DNA from: Babylonia areolata
Lineage: Eukaryota > Mollusca > Gastropoda > Neogastropoda > Buccinidae
Assembly: GCF_041734735.1 (NCBI RefSeq)
Contig: NC_134891.1
Span: forward strand, 12,840,569-12,904,568
DNA: 64,000 bases
Direction: 5' to 3'
Position numbers and translations under genes: made by a program. Positions within the stretch are counted from its first letter, which is position 1; each line of letters begins with the position of its first letter. This document shows positions 24,601 to 35,712 of this stretch, piece after piece. The notes under the pieces were generated by a model. It worked only from the letters and a program-made list of their open reading frames with translations, made no database searches and had not been told where the DNA came from.

Positions 24601-26994
24601 ACTTAGGTGGCATGGTATATGGAGGGGCCCTGGTGGCCAGTCTCTTCAATGGCATAGAACCCTGGCGCCCCTGGGAGGTGTGGGATAAATATGAGGCCAC
24701 CTCCCTGTTTGTCTCTGCCCTGTGGCTGACAAAATGGCGTGCATACTGGCCGAAGAGGGAGTACTGCTGTGCTGGGATGGACCGCAGGGCAGCCCTCTCC
24801 TCTACTGGAATGTTAGAGAGGCGGAAAACGGCATCACGCCGCGCTAGCACAGTATTGAAGTGAAGGCTGGTAGCTGTGTTTGCAGCTGCCGTGAGACCAG
24901 ATGCTACCCTTTTGCCAAAAGTGTTTAACCTCTGGTCAGTGAAGAGGCCTGGCGGGACAGAGGAAGGAGACCCCGTGTCCTGATTAACCAGACGCTGTTC
25001 CCACAGCTCATTGGCCCTGTGGAGGAACGCGTCGAAGAAGGTACAAGCCGTGGAAACCTTGAGGCAGCGGCGGGCCAATCTGTCCCACTCTGCTAACGTT
25101 TTAAAAGATAGAGTAGCTGAAGTGGGGGAAGGTGGTGCACTGTGAGACCAACATCCTATCCTACGCAGAGGGCTCTGCTTCCCTGTAGGCAGGTGGTCCT
25201 GTGTGTACCAGGACCACACCCCTCCCTTGGAGGAATCTTTAAGGAACTTTCCCGGGGAAAAAGCGCCCGGGGCAGAGAGGGACTCCCTGCCTGGAGGAGG
25301 GATGGAAGCAGCACCCCTGACAGTGCGGGCTGCCTTTTTAAGCCATTCCTGCACCATTTTTGCCCCTCTGAGTCACCTTGTGGTTCTGGAGTTAGAGTCA
25401 CATGGCCTAAGGAGGGTCAAGGGTAACAAAGTAGCCTGAGGGACTGATTCGGCATGCGTGACCCGATTGGGGAGGGTCAGTTCAAGCTCGGCTAAGTCCG
25501 AGTTTGGTTCAGGCTGGTCCCTAGGGAGGCGTGGGCTCCATCTGTCCCCCTGGGATGGGGGTGAAGAGTGCTCGTCCACTTGTTCGTCCTCATCCGAAGA
25601 CAGGGGCTCCCACTCTTGTTCACAGTCCATCCCCTGCTGGGTGCTATCCCAAGTGGATGTACCCGCTGGGGCATCCTGTGAGCTGTAGTTAGCCCAGTGG
25701 GATGAGCTGGGACGATCCCGAGTAGGGACCATGGCCGCAGCTGTTATTTCCTTGACGCCTGAAGCGGGCGGAGAGAGTGTGGACCATAGGTCCAACCACG
25801 CTTGGGATGGTGGGTGCCACACCTTCTCAGAGAGGGCGTCCCTGGATGCAAGAGGGACCCACGAGTGCTGTGAGGGGACAAACACCCACTCATCTCCCTG
25901 TAGGACCGAGAGCTGGGTAGGTGGGAACTGCAGGCTCCCCCGGGCCGGGTGGGGCCTCTCGGCAGCCGTCGTTCCTGACAAGGAGGCCGTTGTGACCGTG
26001 ATCACCTGTGGGTTGACAGAGGCCCGATTTGTGGACTGAGTGGCAATATTGGTCGAGGAGCTCGACCTGACCGACAAGAAGTCAATCCCACTTGTCGGGG
26101 CTGTGTGTGTGACCCTGTGAGATGTGCTGGCTTGGGTCTGGAGGGGAGCGGACAAGGGGTTGGCCCCTGGTCCTCCCAGCAACCCAGCGTGCACCATAGA
26201 TGCACCCCAGTACGGGTAGAATGGGGGTAACCACCCGTGGGCACCAGCCATCCTGTGACCCCAACCCCAAGGGTCACTGGTGCCTTGACCTTCATGAAGG
26301 GAAAAACCTGGCCAAGTCAGAGGGAGGTCAGGTCCGACTTGGGTGTCAGTCCCGTCCAAAGACGAGCGGGCTGACTGCCCGGAACCGCCTGACATGTGCG
26401 GGCCTCCCCAAGCAGGGGAGACCAGCCGGATAGCGGGAAGACCTGCAGAGCAGGTGGCCACGTACCCCGAATCCGAGTAGGGACTCGGGTAACGGCCGGG
26501 CGCGGCCTCCCCTTGGGAGTTCGCACCTAGCCGCGAGTCCCCACCGCCAAGAGAGGACTTGCCACTCACCCCTCTTCCTGCCTCGTGCTGGGACACCTCG
26601 GGAGGCGACGCTCGTACTCCTTTCCCCCCAGTCCCCTTCATGACCGTTTTACTGGTACGAGTGTCGCCTCTGCGATCAGCGTCTAAAGACGCATCACCGC
26701 GGTCCCTATCGGGTGGAATCATGAGCTCCAGGCCTGGGAGAGTCTCTTGCCAAGTCTCAATCCCAGCCTCATGATTCCTGCCTTCGTGGGATGGCATACG
26801 AGGCATGGTACCCACGCTTAGGCACCCAGCGAAAATCCGATCCCCAACAGAGAAAGGAAAGACAGGATCGACAGAGAGGGAGAGAAAAACGAACGAATCG
26901 ACCGAGTCGAATCAAGTACACGGAATAAACACAAGCTGTCTGCAACAAAATAAGGCCAAATTCTTTCTTTCTTTTGCGTTCGACAGCTATGCAG

Positions 26995-29730
26995 TCAAGG
27001 TCGAAGTCCGAGGGATGCCACAAACTCAGACGTCCGGTGAAGATCGGCTACCGTCCCCCAGAGCTTGGTGTTGAGGTCAGCACCCCCAGGCCAGGACTGC
27101 TGCCGCATCTTCTCATACAGGAGGCAGTCTTGGAGAATATGGGATGGGGTCTGGTCAACCTGGCCGCAATCACATAGTGATGTGGCTGCCACTCCAATCC
27201 TCTTCAGGTGCGCTCGGAGGCCGTAGTGTCCTGTGCGAAGGCGGTAGATGGTAGTCTGGTGTCTCCTCTCCAGTGTCCTGATGGGATCCTGGTGTGCCTG
27301 GTAGCCTCTTCGGAATCTGCTGCGGAGGAGAATTTTTGCTTCCTCATACGTGGCAGGAACGGTTGGCTGTGTGAGTTGGCTTCCTTCCTTAGCAAGGTGG
27401 TCTGCACGCTCGTTGCCTGGGAGGCCTACATGTGCAGGCACCCACTGAGGGGTCGTTGGGGCTGTTTGGGTACGGGTTGCGAGGGAGGCCTTAAGGGACT
27501 GGATCAGTGGACCAGGATCAGGGGAGTCAAGGGCCTGGAGTGTGGACATGGAGTCAGTGAAGATGGAGATGCTGCCAAGGGGCTTTCCACAGGAGGAGAG
27601 GAATTCTGCTGCTGTTTTAATGGCCAGGACTTCAACTCTGAAATTGGAACAGAGCTTTCCTCCAGGGAGTGCGATGCTGCTGTGCTCTCCATCGGGAAAT
27701 CTGATGTAGACACCACTGCCTCCATTGTGTGTGGCTTCCTCCGCTGATCCATCCATGTATACATAGGTCCAGGAGCTGACTGGGTAGGACTCCTCTATCA
27801 TGGCCAGAGTCAGGATCTTGAGAGTAGCTGGTTGCTGGTCTTTGGTGGTGATGCCAGGAACTCTGAGGTTGATGGTGGCCTCTATCTCTTGGTCGAGCCT
27901 CCAGTCAGGCAAGGCAAGGTCAGTGCAAGACTCCCCTTTTGCCGCCAGAACATCGCTGTGCTGTGCTCTGAGTGCTTTATACTGGTGGTTGAGGCTCTGA
28001 CGTTTGAGATGGTTCTTGGTGGGCTGCTCCAGTCTGTGGTGTAGGTGATGTGAGGGCAGTCTTCTGAGCTTCTCTCCCTGCATCAGGACTTTCAGGTCGC
28101 GTCTTCTCTCCAGGGGCTCAACGTTAGCAGTTTTCTCCATGTCATGGATCGGCGTGGACCTCATGGCTCCAAGTATGAGGCGTAGTCCCATATTTTGGAC
28201 TTTGTCGAGCCGGCTCTTGTTGGTCTTGGAGGCTGTGCCCCACGAGGTTGAGGCGTACTCCATGGTGGGTCTGACCGCTCCCATGTAGACCCTGGCGAGA
28301 AGCCTGCTATCTGCTCCCCAAGTCGTCCTGGCCAGCTTCTTCAGCAGGGCTAGCTTGCGGATGCCTCTCCTCTCCATCTCCTCAATCTGGGGCCTCCAGG
28401 TCAGGTGGGTGTCCAACTTGACGCCAAGGAATGTTGGTGTATCCGTCTGGGGCAAGACCTGTCCCTGGGGCTTCAGCTTGACTTGCTCGTTGGCGGTTGA
28501 GAGAGAGAAGAGTGTTGCGCTGGTTTTTGTGGTGTTGAGCTCAAGACCCCAGTCTTCTGTCCATGTAGCAATATTGCTGATGACTTCCTGAAGCCGGTAG
28601 GAGGCCGTGCTGGTGTGTTCAGCGGATGTCCATACTGCCAGGTCGTCTGCGTGCAGACTGTTGGAGACGTGCTTCATGATGTTGTCTCTGATGTCATTGA
28701 TAAACAACAGAAACAATGTTGGGGAAAGCACTCCTCCCTGGGGGACACCCTCACGTAGCTTGACCTTTCTGCTGTGGAAGCTGTCTAGTTTGGTCCTGCC
28801 GAAGAGGTAGTGTTGGATCCACATGTACATCTTGCTACGTATGCCGGCTTGGAGAAGTTTCAGGATGAGGCCCTCCTTCCACACTTTGTCAAACGCTCTC
28901 GACAGGTCAAAAAACACGGCCAGTGTCTTCTTCTTCTCCAGAAAAGAGTTTTCGATGTCCTGGACTAGGAGGGCTAGTTGATCTTCTGTGTTTCGGAATT
29001 TTCTGTAGCTGGTCTGGGTAGGTGAAAAGATGTTCTGTGTTTCAAGGAGGAAGGTGAGGCGGCGGTTGACCATCCTTTCCAACAGCTTGCCGACACAGCT
29101 CAGAAGGCTGATTGGTCTGTAGCTGTGGGGGTCCTTCTTGTTCTTTCCCTTCTTTGGGATCGGGATGATCTCTGCCTCTTTCCAGATGGAAGGCACAACT
29201 CCCGCTGTCCAGCTGTAGTTGAAGATCTGAAGCAGCACTGTTCTGGATGCTGGTCCCAGGTGCTTCAACATGTCACCAGTGACACCATCAGGCCCCGGAG
29301 CTTTCTTGGGCTTCAGCTTGCGAATGCCTTGTTTCAGCTCCTTCATGGTTAATGGTTCGCTTGTACAGCTGTCATCTATGTCATGTGGGTCTGATGTCAT
29401 AAGTTTCGTGGTTTCCTCTCGTACCTGCTTGATGCACTGTCTAGATATGTGGATCATACTCTCCTCTTGGTACAGTTCCGCAAAGGTGTTGGCTGCAGCC
29501 TTTTCTGTTTTCAGCTGGTTGTCCTGCTCGATGACGGTCTTGCCTCTGCTGGGGTTGTCATCGTTCAGTTTCTTTGTCAGCTTCCAGAGCCCCTGCATGT
29601 CTGTCTCCATGTTCAGGGAGGATGTCTTGTCTTGCCAACTCTTGCGTGTTGCTTGCAGCTTTTCCTTTATGAACGCAGCTTTCGCTCTGTTGTGTGTCTC
29701 TACATTTTCGTCAGTGGGGGAGCTCTCCAT
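26995..29730 (-). CDS. LINE reverse transcriptase–RNase H polyprotein (911-codon frame)
   Basis: The RT occupies about residues 180–440: IPIPKKGK, SYRPISLLS, FFDLSRAFDKVW (273–284, catalytic Asp), GVPQGGVLSPTLF and HADDLAVW (360–367, where Tyr or Phe is usual at the first position). RNase H covers about 655–785: DGS (D660), NFRVE (E700), FTDS (D726) and HVGLPGNERAD (H767, D777), so the acidic catalytic set is complete. A C-terminal zinc-knuckle-like CDCG…H…C lies at 853–869. The frame is open throughout, and the first Met shown may not be the authentic start because the intact ORF would extend into the endonuclease. Confidence 0.92.
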   Translation of the reverse strand: MESSPTDENVETHNRAKAAFIKEKLQATRKSWQDKTSSLNMETDMQGLWKLTKKLNDDNPSRGKTVIEQDNQLKTEKAAANTFAELYQEESMIHISRQCIKQVREETTKLMTSDPHDIDDSCTSEPLTMKELKQGIRKLKPKKAPGPDGVTGDMLKHLGPASRTVLLQIFNYSWTAGVVPSIWKEAEIIPIPKKGKNKKDPHSYRPISLLSCVGKLLERMVNRRLTFLLETQNIFSPTQTSYRKFRNTEDQLALLVQDIENSFLEKKKTLAVFFDLSRAFDKVWKEGLILKLLQAGIRSKMYMWIQHYLFGRTKLDSFHSRKVKLREGVPQGGVLSPTLFLLFINDIRDNIMKHVSNSLHADDLAVWTSAEHTSTASYRLQEVISNIATWTEDWGLELNTTKTSATLFSLSTANEQVKLKPQGQVLPQTDTPTFLGVKLDTHLTWRPQIEEMERRGIRKLALLKKLARTTWGADSRLLARVYMGAVRPTMEYASTSWGTASKTNKSRLDKVQNMGLRLILGAMRSTPIHDMEKTANVEPLERRRDLKVLMQGEKLRRLPSHHLHHRLEQPTKNHLKRQSLNHQYKALRAQHSDVLAAKGESCTDLALPDWRLDQEIEATINLRVPGITTKDQQPATLKILTLAMIEESYPVSSWTYVYMDGSAEEATHNGGSGVYIRFPDGEHSSIALPGGKLCSNFRVEVLAIKTAAEFLSSCGKPLGSISIFTDSMSTLQALDSPDPGPLIQSLKASLATRTQTAPTTPQWVPAHVGLPGNERADHLAKEGSQLTQPTVPATYEEAKILLRSRFRRGYQAHQDPIRTLERRHQTTIYRLRTGHYGLRAHLKRIGVAATSLCDCGQVDQTPSHILQDCLLYEKMRQQSWPGGADLNTKLWGTVADLHRTSEFVASLGLRP

Positions 29731-29781
29731 TGTGTCCCTGGCTTCACTGAGGGTCTTGTGCAGGATGTCGAGCTCAGGTGT

Positions 29782-30808
29782 CTAGTAGGGATGATAGTTC
29801 CTGCGTTTGTCTCGTGGAATAGCTGCCTGCGCCACGTCTAAAGCTGCCTTATTAAAATTCTTGGCATTTTCGTTGATGTCTTGGTGCGACAGTGTCAGCG
29901 CAGAAGTCCTCTTGTCTGCCTCGTGCTTGAAAAGGTCCCAGTTTGCCTTCTTGTAATTCCAGCTTGCTGAGAGCCTGGTGGGATGGGTTTCAAAATGTTT
30001 CTGTACTGTAATGATCACTGGCCTGTGGTCGCTGCCTCCAAGCTGGAGCGACACCTCCCTTTGGGCAATGCTGTGGATGTCGTCTGTTGCAAAGGCCAGG
30101 TCAGGAGTGCTTGTGGTCCTCCATGCTTGTGAGTAGCACGTAGGTGGATCTTTTGGACTGTTGATGAGGATCAGCTGGTTACTGATTGCCCAGTTTTCCA
30201 CATCTTCTCCCTTCTTATTGGTAGCCCCAGCTGGGTGAGTGGCTGTTAAAGTCTCCTGTGATGATCCAGCTGTGGGAGTCAACGAGGATAGAGTCAAGCT
30301 GTATTTGGTTTGTAGGTGAGTAGACATTGAGGACTGTCACTGACGTGCCTGGCAACACCAACTTGACACCCAGAAATTCTGTGTCGAGATCAGCTTGACC
30401 AGAACTCTGGGTCTCTGCTGCTGGGATGTTGTTTCTTACCAGGGTGAAGAGGCCTCCCTTTGGTCTGTTCTCTCGGTCTTGTCTGAACAACTTGTAACCT
30501 CTTATGAAAAAGCGGTGAGTGTTCTTGAGGTGAGTCTCTTGGATGCAACATACATCGATCACATTTTCACGCAGAAACTGCTGGAGCTCAACCTTCTTGC
30601 GCTGTACTTCTTCTGCATTCCAGTGGACGATACGAAATGCTGCTTGCCCATGTGCTCCAATCTGTTCTCCCCAAAGAGTCTGAGAAGCATCATGTCTGTG
30701 GTCGGTAGTAGTGGATGGGCCCCTTTGAGGCTGAGGGCCCGGCACCGTCTCCCCCCGGCCATGGTCCAGGAAGACGACACATCGGTCTAACGTTGTCTGC
30801 GTAGCCAT
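29782..30808 (-). pseudogene. LINE AP-like endonuclease domain
   Basis: The start is the ATG at 30,808. Exonuclease–endonuclease–phosphatase motifs are WNAEEVQRKK, CIQETHL (metal-binding Glu), VLNVYSPTN, GDFNSHSPSWG (Asp/Asn catalytic pair) and, past a frameshift near 30,230, LGGSDHRPVI (Ser-Asp-His triad). It ends at a TAG after NYHPY. In an intact copy this would be continuous with the RT region and would nick target DNA. Confidence 0.88.
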
Positions 30809-31355
30809 GTGTCGTAGAGTGCGTGCACAGCCGGTTTTGACTAGATCACGCCCCTTAGAGAGGCCACTGTGGCGCCTTCGGTGATCTCCTGTTCTGGCAA
30901 CGGTTTAAAGTTGGCCGGGTTTTCTCTTGGGAGTTTTCCTTCTCTTGGGAGGACTGCCTGCTGAGGCTAACGGACTCCATCTGCCCGGGTTTGAAATCAG
31001 AGTTGTCCTTCTCCTAGGCTATGTGGGTTCACGGCACCTTATTCCATATCATTTGGTGCAACCCCCAAAGGGAGGGTTCCCCCAGCGACCGCCCGGAAGA
31101 CGCGCCCCTACACCGTATAGTCCCAGCGCGAGGTAAGGCCAAATGAATACGCTTAATAGCCAAAAAAAAGCGTAAGACGAGACAGAGCGTAAACCTGACA
31201 AGATGGCGTGGAGAGCCTTGGCCAAAGGAATGATTTAGCGCTTATAGCTTTCAGAGGCGTTTGATTGGCTAAGAGCGGACCGGGCAAGACGGCTCGTCTT
31301 TTCACTGTTGGCTGCGCGAAATTTGGCCAAGCAGAGCAAACCGATAGGCCTAGTT

Positions 31356-31391
31356 TGCATCAGTTGACATGGTACAGTATATGACACCAAA
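31356..31391 (-). repeat. DIRS-type right terminal inverted repeat
   Basis: This is the inverted partner of 21,582–21,618 and marks the 5' end of the minus-strand element. Confidence 0.92.
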
Positions 31392-31639
31392 TATATATTG
31401 CACTGAATGGTGATCAGCAAGTGTTTTAGTGTGCATGGTCCATCAAAACAGAAAGTAGTGAGATGTCATCACCCTTTTCTTACATTGGCTTTCCTATTCA
31501 CACTGTCCTCTTCTCATCCCTTGACAACGGGCTTATGGTTCGAAACGTCAGATCCCAGTAAACAAAGATGATTCATCTACCACCAAATAGGTTTTTATAA
31601 ACTTTTTTTTTTTTTGTCTTTGAAGAATCCTGCAGTCAT
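31392..31639. other. Repeat fragment with GAAACGTC motif
   Basis: The stretch contains TTCGAAACGTCAGATCCCAG, preceded by GGGCTTATGG. This resembles the GAAAC arm of a degenerated hammerhead-type motif seen in Penelope-like elements and SINEs. No coding sequence is present. It lies between the DIRS-type terminus and the second LINE piece. Confidence 0.3.
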
Positions 31640-32340
31640 TTTTGTCTTCTTTCAGGAGAACGGTTTTCTTTGTATACTTCATTTAAATCAGTTCCTGACA
31701 TTCCCCAAGCTGTATTCAAAATAAGTAACACTGCTGTTAGAAAAGCATTAATACACTTCAGGTTAGGTGTTTCTCCCTTAAAAACTCATAGATATCGCTT
31801 CATTGCCCGATCACCTGAGAGTATGCTTTGTCCATTTTGTAGAAATGCTCCAGAAGCTGAAATTCACTTTTTACTGTTCTGTTCAAATTATTGTGACACC
31901 AGGGAAAAATATTTACCCCGCAAATTTTTCTCCCGACCATCAGCAACCATGACACTTTTGATGGCCAGTGACAAACACTGTAAAGTTGTTGCATGGTATA
32001 TTTTTGAGGCTTTAAAAAAGAGGCATTCGGATTTAGAGAAACTGTGTAACAGTTAACTTATCAAATTATTAAAAGTTAAAACGTGCTTAAACTTAAATAC
32101 CTCCTTAACCGAACATTTATCAATCGCACTGCTGTGTATGTGTATGTCTGTACTATTGTTTGTATGTGTACTGATATGTATTCAATGTTGTTTATTTGAT
32201 TTTGGCGTTTGTTTTTACTGCATTTTTGTTGTTGTTGCTGTTGTTGTTGGGTTTTGTTTGTTTGTTTTTCTTTTTTCTTTTTTTTTTGTCCTCGTCACTA
32301 TGACATGGGTATATGGCATAGTGCATAGTGCATAGTGCAT
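31640..32340 (+). mobile_element. LINE C-terminal fragment (probable partner of 20.6–21.6 kb)
   Basis: The open frame 31,670–32,056 encodes AVRKALIHFRLGVSPL, HRYRF, a CPFCRNAPEAEIHFLLFC zinc-knuckle-like motif and a C-terminal tail. This layout is typical of the end of Jockey/CR1-like LINE ORF2. A 3' UTR with (GCATAGT)n repeats ends near 32,340. It has the same strand as the RT fragment on the other side of the DIRS-type insertion. Confidence 0.7.
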
Positions 32341-32828
32341 TCAATAATAATAATTGATAATATCATTTATATTCAGTCTAATATCATCAACTTAGATTAA
32401 CAGACTACAAATAAATAAACGAACGAAACGGTTTTTTTCCCTATGATTTTCTATCTTATTCTGAGGCAAAAAGAGGTATCATCTGTAAACTGGCATATCT
32501 TAAAAATTTGTATTCACAATTCGTTCACCATTATTTTTTCTGTCTTCTCTTATCTTACTCGTACATTCAAGAATTTTTGTCGTGATAAATTTGAGCGTCA
32601 GCCTTCCCCGACCCTTCAACCCCTCCCCTCCCCCACAGCTCTCTCCCGTGCTGGACGTCAGCGGAATGCGGTCTGCTGCTGGGGTAACCTGGTACATGGT
32701 GACAGTGCAGTTTTACTGGCACTCTCAGTTGTGTGATCGGGAAATGTGATCTCATGCGTTTGCGCACGTGTACACTCACACAGACATGTGCGTGAGCACA
32801 CACATCATACAAACATGTAACATGCATG

Positions 32829-32889
<61 letters not shown>

Positions 32890-33694
32890 TGGGATGGACA
32901 TCTACACCAAAAAAAAAAAATTCCTTCTTCCAAATATTATTGATTACATTAATCATTGAACTGTATAAAAATATTTTTGAACCATGCATTAAATAGTAAT
33001 TTCTGTCACCCTTTCCTCTTTCTTTCAATCAAGCTAACTCCATCCAGGCTTTAGACTCAAACCAAGAACACACATTAGCCTCTGTGGCTGCGTACATGTG
33101 GTTTCAAGAAGAGGGCAAATATTCGGGAAAAAAACCCAACAAAAAACAAACCCCAAACAAAACAAACAAACAAACGCTCTGTAGTCATGTGTGACGTGAG
33201 TGCTACAGGCGGTGAACTGGACATATCACGTAGGCTGTTAATTTCCAGCCCCTCCCCTGTCAGTTTGCCCCGCCCCTGACCGCCGCACTGTGTCCTGGAA
33301 TGTTATCGTCAGTTGACCCTGAGAACGAGTGTTGGAATTATCTGTTATATAGCAGGTTTAAATACTGATTTCTCAGGTTGACCGCTGCTCCGAGTGCATG
33401 ACCTGCATTATCCGACTGACCCTCAACTGCCCCATCCCTGTTTTATAAACTGCCTCTGAAATAGCAGACGACAACCCCTCTGCTTATTACGCCTTCCTGG
33501 GTGACAAACTTATCTAATGGGAAGAGTTCCATTGTTTTTTGTCTGAAGCAGTTGTTCTTTGTTTTGATTTGTTTGATCTTCTATTGGGGGGAGGGGCTAG
33601 GAATTAGTGGGGGTCGAACATTTCTGTTACTTTTGCTTTATTTCATTCCTTTAATAATTGTATTATGAATAACTACCCATGATCAAAATAAAGT

Positions 33695-33729
<35 letters not shown>

Positions 33730-34190
33730 GGAGGTGGACCTCAAGTGTGTCTGCCTTCTCAACACTGTGTGAGGTGACTGAACAAAGAAATGAAGACAGT
33801 GAAATACAGCAGTCTATATTTCTGTACAGCTTTTGTGGGAGGTAAGTTGTCACAAAAGTGCACAGTCACATGCCTAACCAGCGTGTTGGGTTTTTGCGAC
33901 GGTGAGGTATCTGCTCCTTTTCCCCCCCACAGCAGATGAGGTGTAGCGTATACAGTTCATGCTTTCTACGTCCCTTTCACAGCGTGCATTGTGCTTGTTC
34001 CCATGCCACAACACAGCATGAAGTCATCAACAGCAGGGAAGCTGGACCTTCTTAAGTTCTTTCTTTGTCAAATTCACAGTCACACTTTCTGCAAAAACAG
34101 CAACAACAAACAAATAACAAGACAACTGAATGGGACAAGAGATCGAGGCTGAAACAAAACCCAGCACATCTGCCATGGAAAGAGAACTAA
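32341..34190. other. Intergenic, microsatellites only
   Basis: The stretch holds (AC)n at 32,835–32,886 and (GT)n at 33,698–33,726. A C-rich segment lies at 33,240–33,300. I see no exon, element end or RNA gene. Confidence 0.5.
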
Positions 34191-34194
34191 AACA

Positions 34195-34412
34195 GATTTG
34201 TATTTCTTTTTTTTGTTTTTTTGTCACAACAGCTTTCTCTGTGTGAAATTCGGGCTGCTTTCCCCATGGAGAGCGGGTCGCTTCACTGGCAGCGCCGTCT
34301 TTATTTTTTGTATTTTTTTCTGCCTGCAATTTTATTTGTTTTCCAATCGAAGTAGATTTTTCTACAGAATTTTGTCAGGGACAACCCTTTTGTTGCCGTG
34401 GATTCTTTCATG
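34195..34412 (-). mobile_element. Truncated SINE, family B
   Basis: This copy matches the tail-proximal half of the SINE at 8,785–9,214 (GTCACAACAG, GTGTGAAATTCGGGCTGC, ATTTTTCTACAGAATTT). It lacks the tRNA-like head. Confidence 0.8.
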
Positions 34413-34599
34413 ACACACATAGAAAAAACATATGCACCAACTAACCAACGACAAAAACAATTGTACAACAAAACATTAACAACAAAAAAGTAAAAAGCAA
34501 TTTGAAAAACTTCTGAAATGAAATGACTGTTTGAAAGCTCTGTGTGCATTTTAAGGTGCCTCACTTCCAAATCTAATATTAGCACCAGGTTCTTGTGTA

Positions 34600-35460
34600 A
34601 TATGTTTTGTTGACAAATTTTGGATATTTTGTGGGTATTGTTTTCTGTTGACTTGTTCAGGAAGTGATTTTGTGGGTGTTATTTTCTGTTTGACTTATTT
34701 AGGAAGTGATTTTGTGGGTATTGATCTATTATTTTCTGTTGACTTATTTAAGAAGTGATTTTGTGGGTATTGATCTATTATTTTCTGTTGACTTATTTAG
34801 GAAGTGATTTTGTGGGTATTATTTTCTGTTGACTGATTCAGGATGTGATTTTGTGGGTGTTATTTTCTGTTGACTTATTTAGGATGTGATTTTGTGGGTA
34901 TAATTTTCTGTTGACTTAATTAGGAAGTGATTTTGTGGGTATTATTTTCTGTTGACTGATTCAGGATGTGATTTTGTGGGTATTATTTTCTGGTGACTTA
35001 TTTAGGATGTGATTTTGTGGGTATTATTTTTTGTTGACTTTTTTAGGATGTGATTTTGTGAGTATTATATTCTGTTGACTGATTGAACATGTGATTTTGT
35101 TGGTATTACTTTGTTGAATTATTTAGGATTTGATTTTGTGGGTATTATTTTCTGTGGACTTATTTAGGATGTGATTTTGTGGGTAATGTTTTCTGTTGAC
35201 TTATTTGGTATGTGATTTTGTGGGTATTGTTTTCTATTGACTTATTTGGGTGTTATTTTGTGGGTACTATTTTCTGTTGACTTGTTTAGGATGTAATTTT
35301 GTGGGTATTATTTTCTGTCGATATATCAGGACATTGATTTTAGTGTGTATTATTTTCTGTCAACATATTTAAGACATGATTTCTATTATTTTCTGTCAAC
35401 ATATTAAATAGAATGTGGATTCTGTGTATCATTTTCTGTCAACATATTTAGGAATTATTT
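34600..35460. repeat. About 41-bp AT-rich minisatellite, roughly 20 copies
   Basis: The unit is ATTTTCTGTTGACTTATTTA followed by GGATGTGATTTTGTGGGTATT. Copies decay toward the right end. Confidence 0.9.
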
Positions 35461-35511
35461 TCAATGCATATTACTTTGCTCTTCCTTTCACCTGTTTAGT
35501 ACTACGAGTCT

Positions 35512-35712
35512 TTTTCTTTGATATTCAAACATCACACTTTGACCTGTTGCTTCTGTTATATGTAAATTTGATTATTCTAATAAAATAACTTTCCTTTGTG
35601 AGTCAAGCAAACCTCTTTGATATTCAAACATCACACTTTGACATGGTGCTTCTGTTCAATGAAAATTTGATAATTTCAAATAAAATAACTTTCCTTTGTG
35701 AGTAAAGCAAAC
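35512..35712. repeat. Two-copy tandem duplication, about 100 bp each
   Basis: The copies start at CTTTGATATTCAAACATCAC (about 35,515 and 35,613) and each ends with an AATAAAATAACTTTCCTTTG block. Each carries a plus-strand AATAAA. Confidence 0.85.

Larger units (their letters stand above)
26962..31133 (-). mobile_element. Near full-length EN–RT–RNase H LINE (I/Jockey-like) with 11-bp TSD
   Basis: This 4.17-kb non-LTR retrotransposon is inserted in the leader of the DIRS-type element. The exact direct repeat TAAGGCCAAAT lies at 26,951–26,961 and 31,134–31,144. The 5' UTR is about 325 bp, the coding region runs 30,808–26,995, and the 3' end is a (GAAA)n-like tail (GCAAAAGAAAGAAAGAA). No separate ORF1 is seen. 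The coding region has one frameshift near 30,230, within the endonuclease after GDFNSHSPSWG, and one in-frame TAG at 29,783–29,781 between endonuclease and RT. Otherwise it is open for 911 codons, so the insertion is young. The clade is not certain: RNase H plus AP-endonuclease points to the I/Jockey assemblage. Confidence 0.93.
21582..31391 (-). mobile_element. DIRS-type YR retroelement (fossil), interrupted by a LINE
   Basis: A tyrosine-recombinase retrotransposon on the minus strand, bounded by inverted terminal repeats. Parts in order are leader, Gag-like region (about 26.8–24.5 kb), reverse transcriptase (about 24.45–23.85 kb; DLKDAYFHI, LPFGLSSAPF), RNase H of DIRS style (about 23.7–23.2 kb; NVLELEAVRRAL) and tyrosine recombinase (about 22.9–21.65 kb; ATGRRRSEIHGL, FYLRDF). 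Without the nested LINE it is about 5.6 kb, normal for DIRS. Coding regions are broken in several places. The similar termini and long readable stretches suggest a fairly recent copy. No target-site duplication is evident, as expected for recombinase integration. Confidence 0.88.

Noticed and set aside
24500-26815. Host gene in the long minus-strand frames
   Set aside because: Position between the DIRS-type leader and its RT, and Pro/Ser-rich Gag-like composition, mark it as part of the retroelement.
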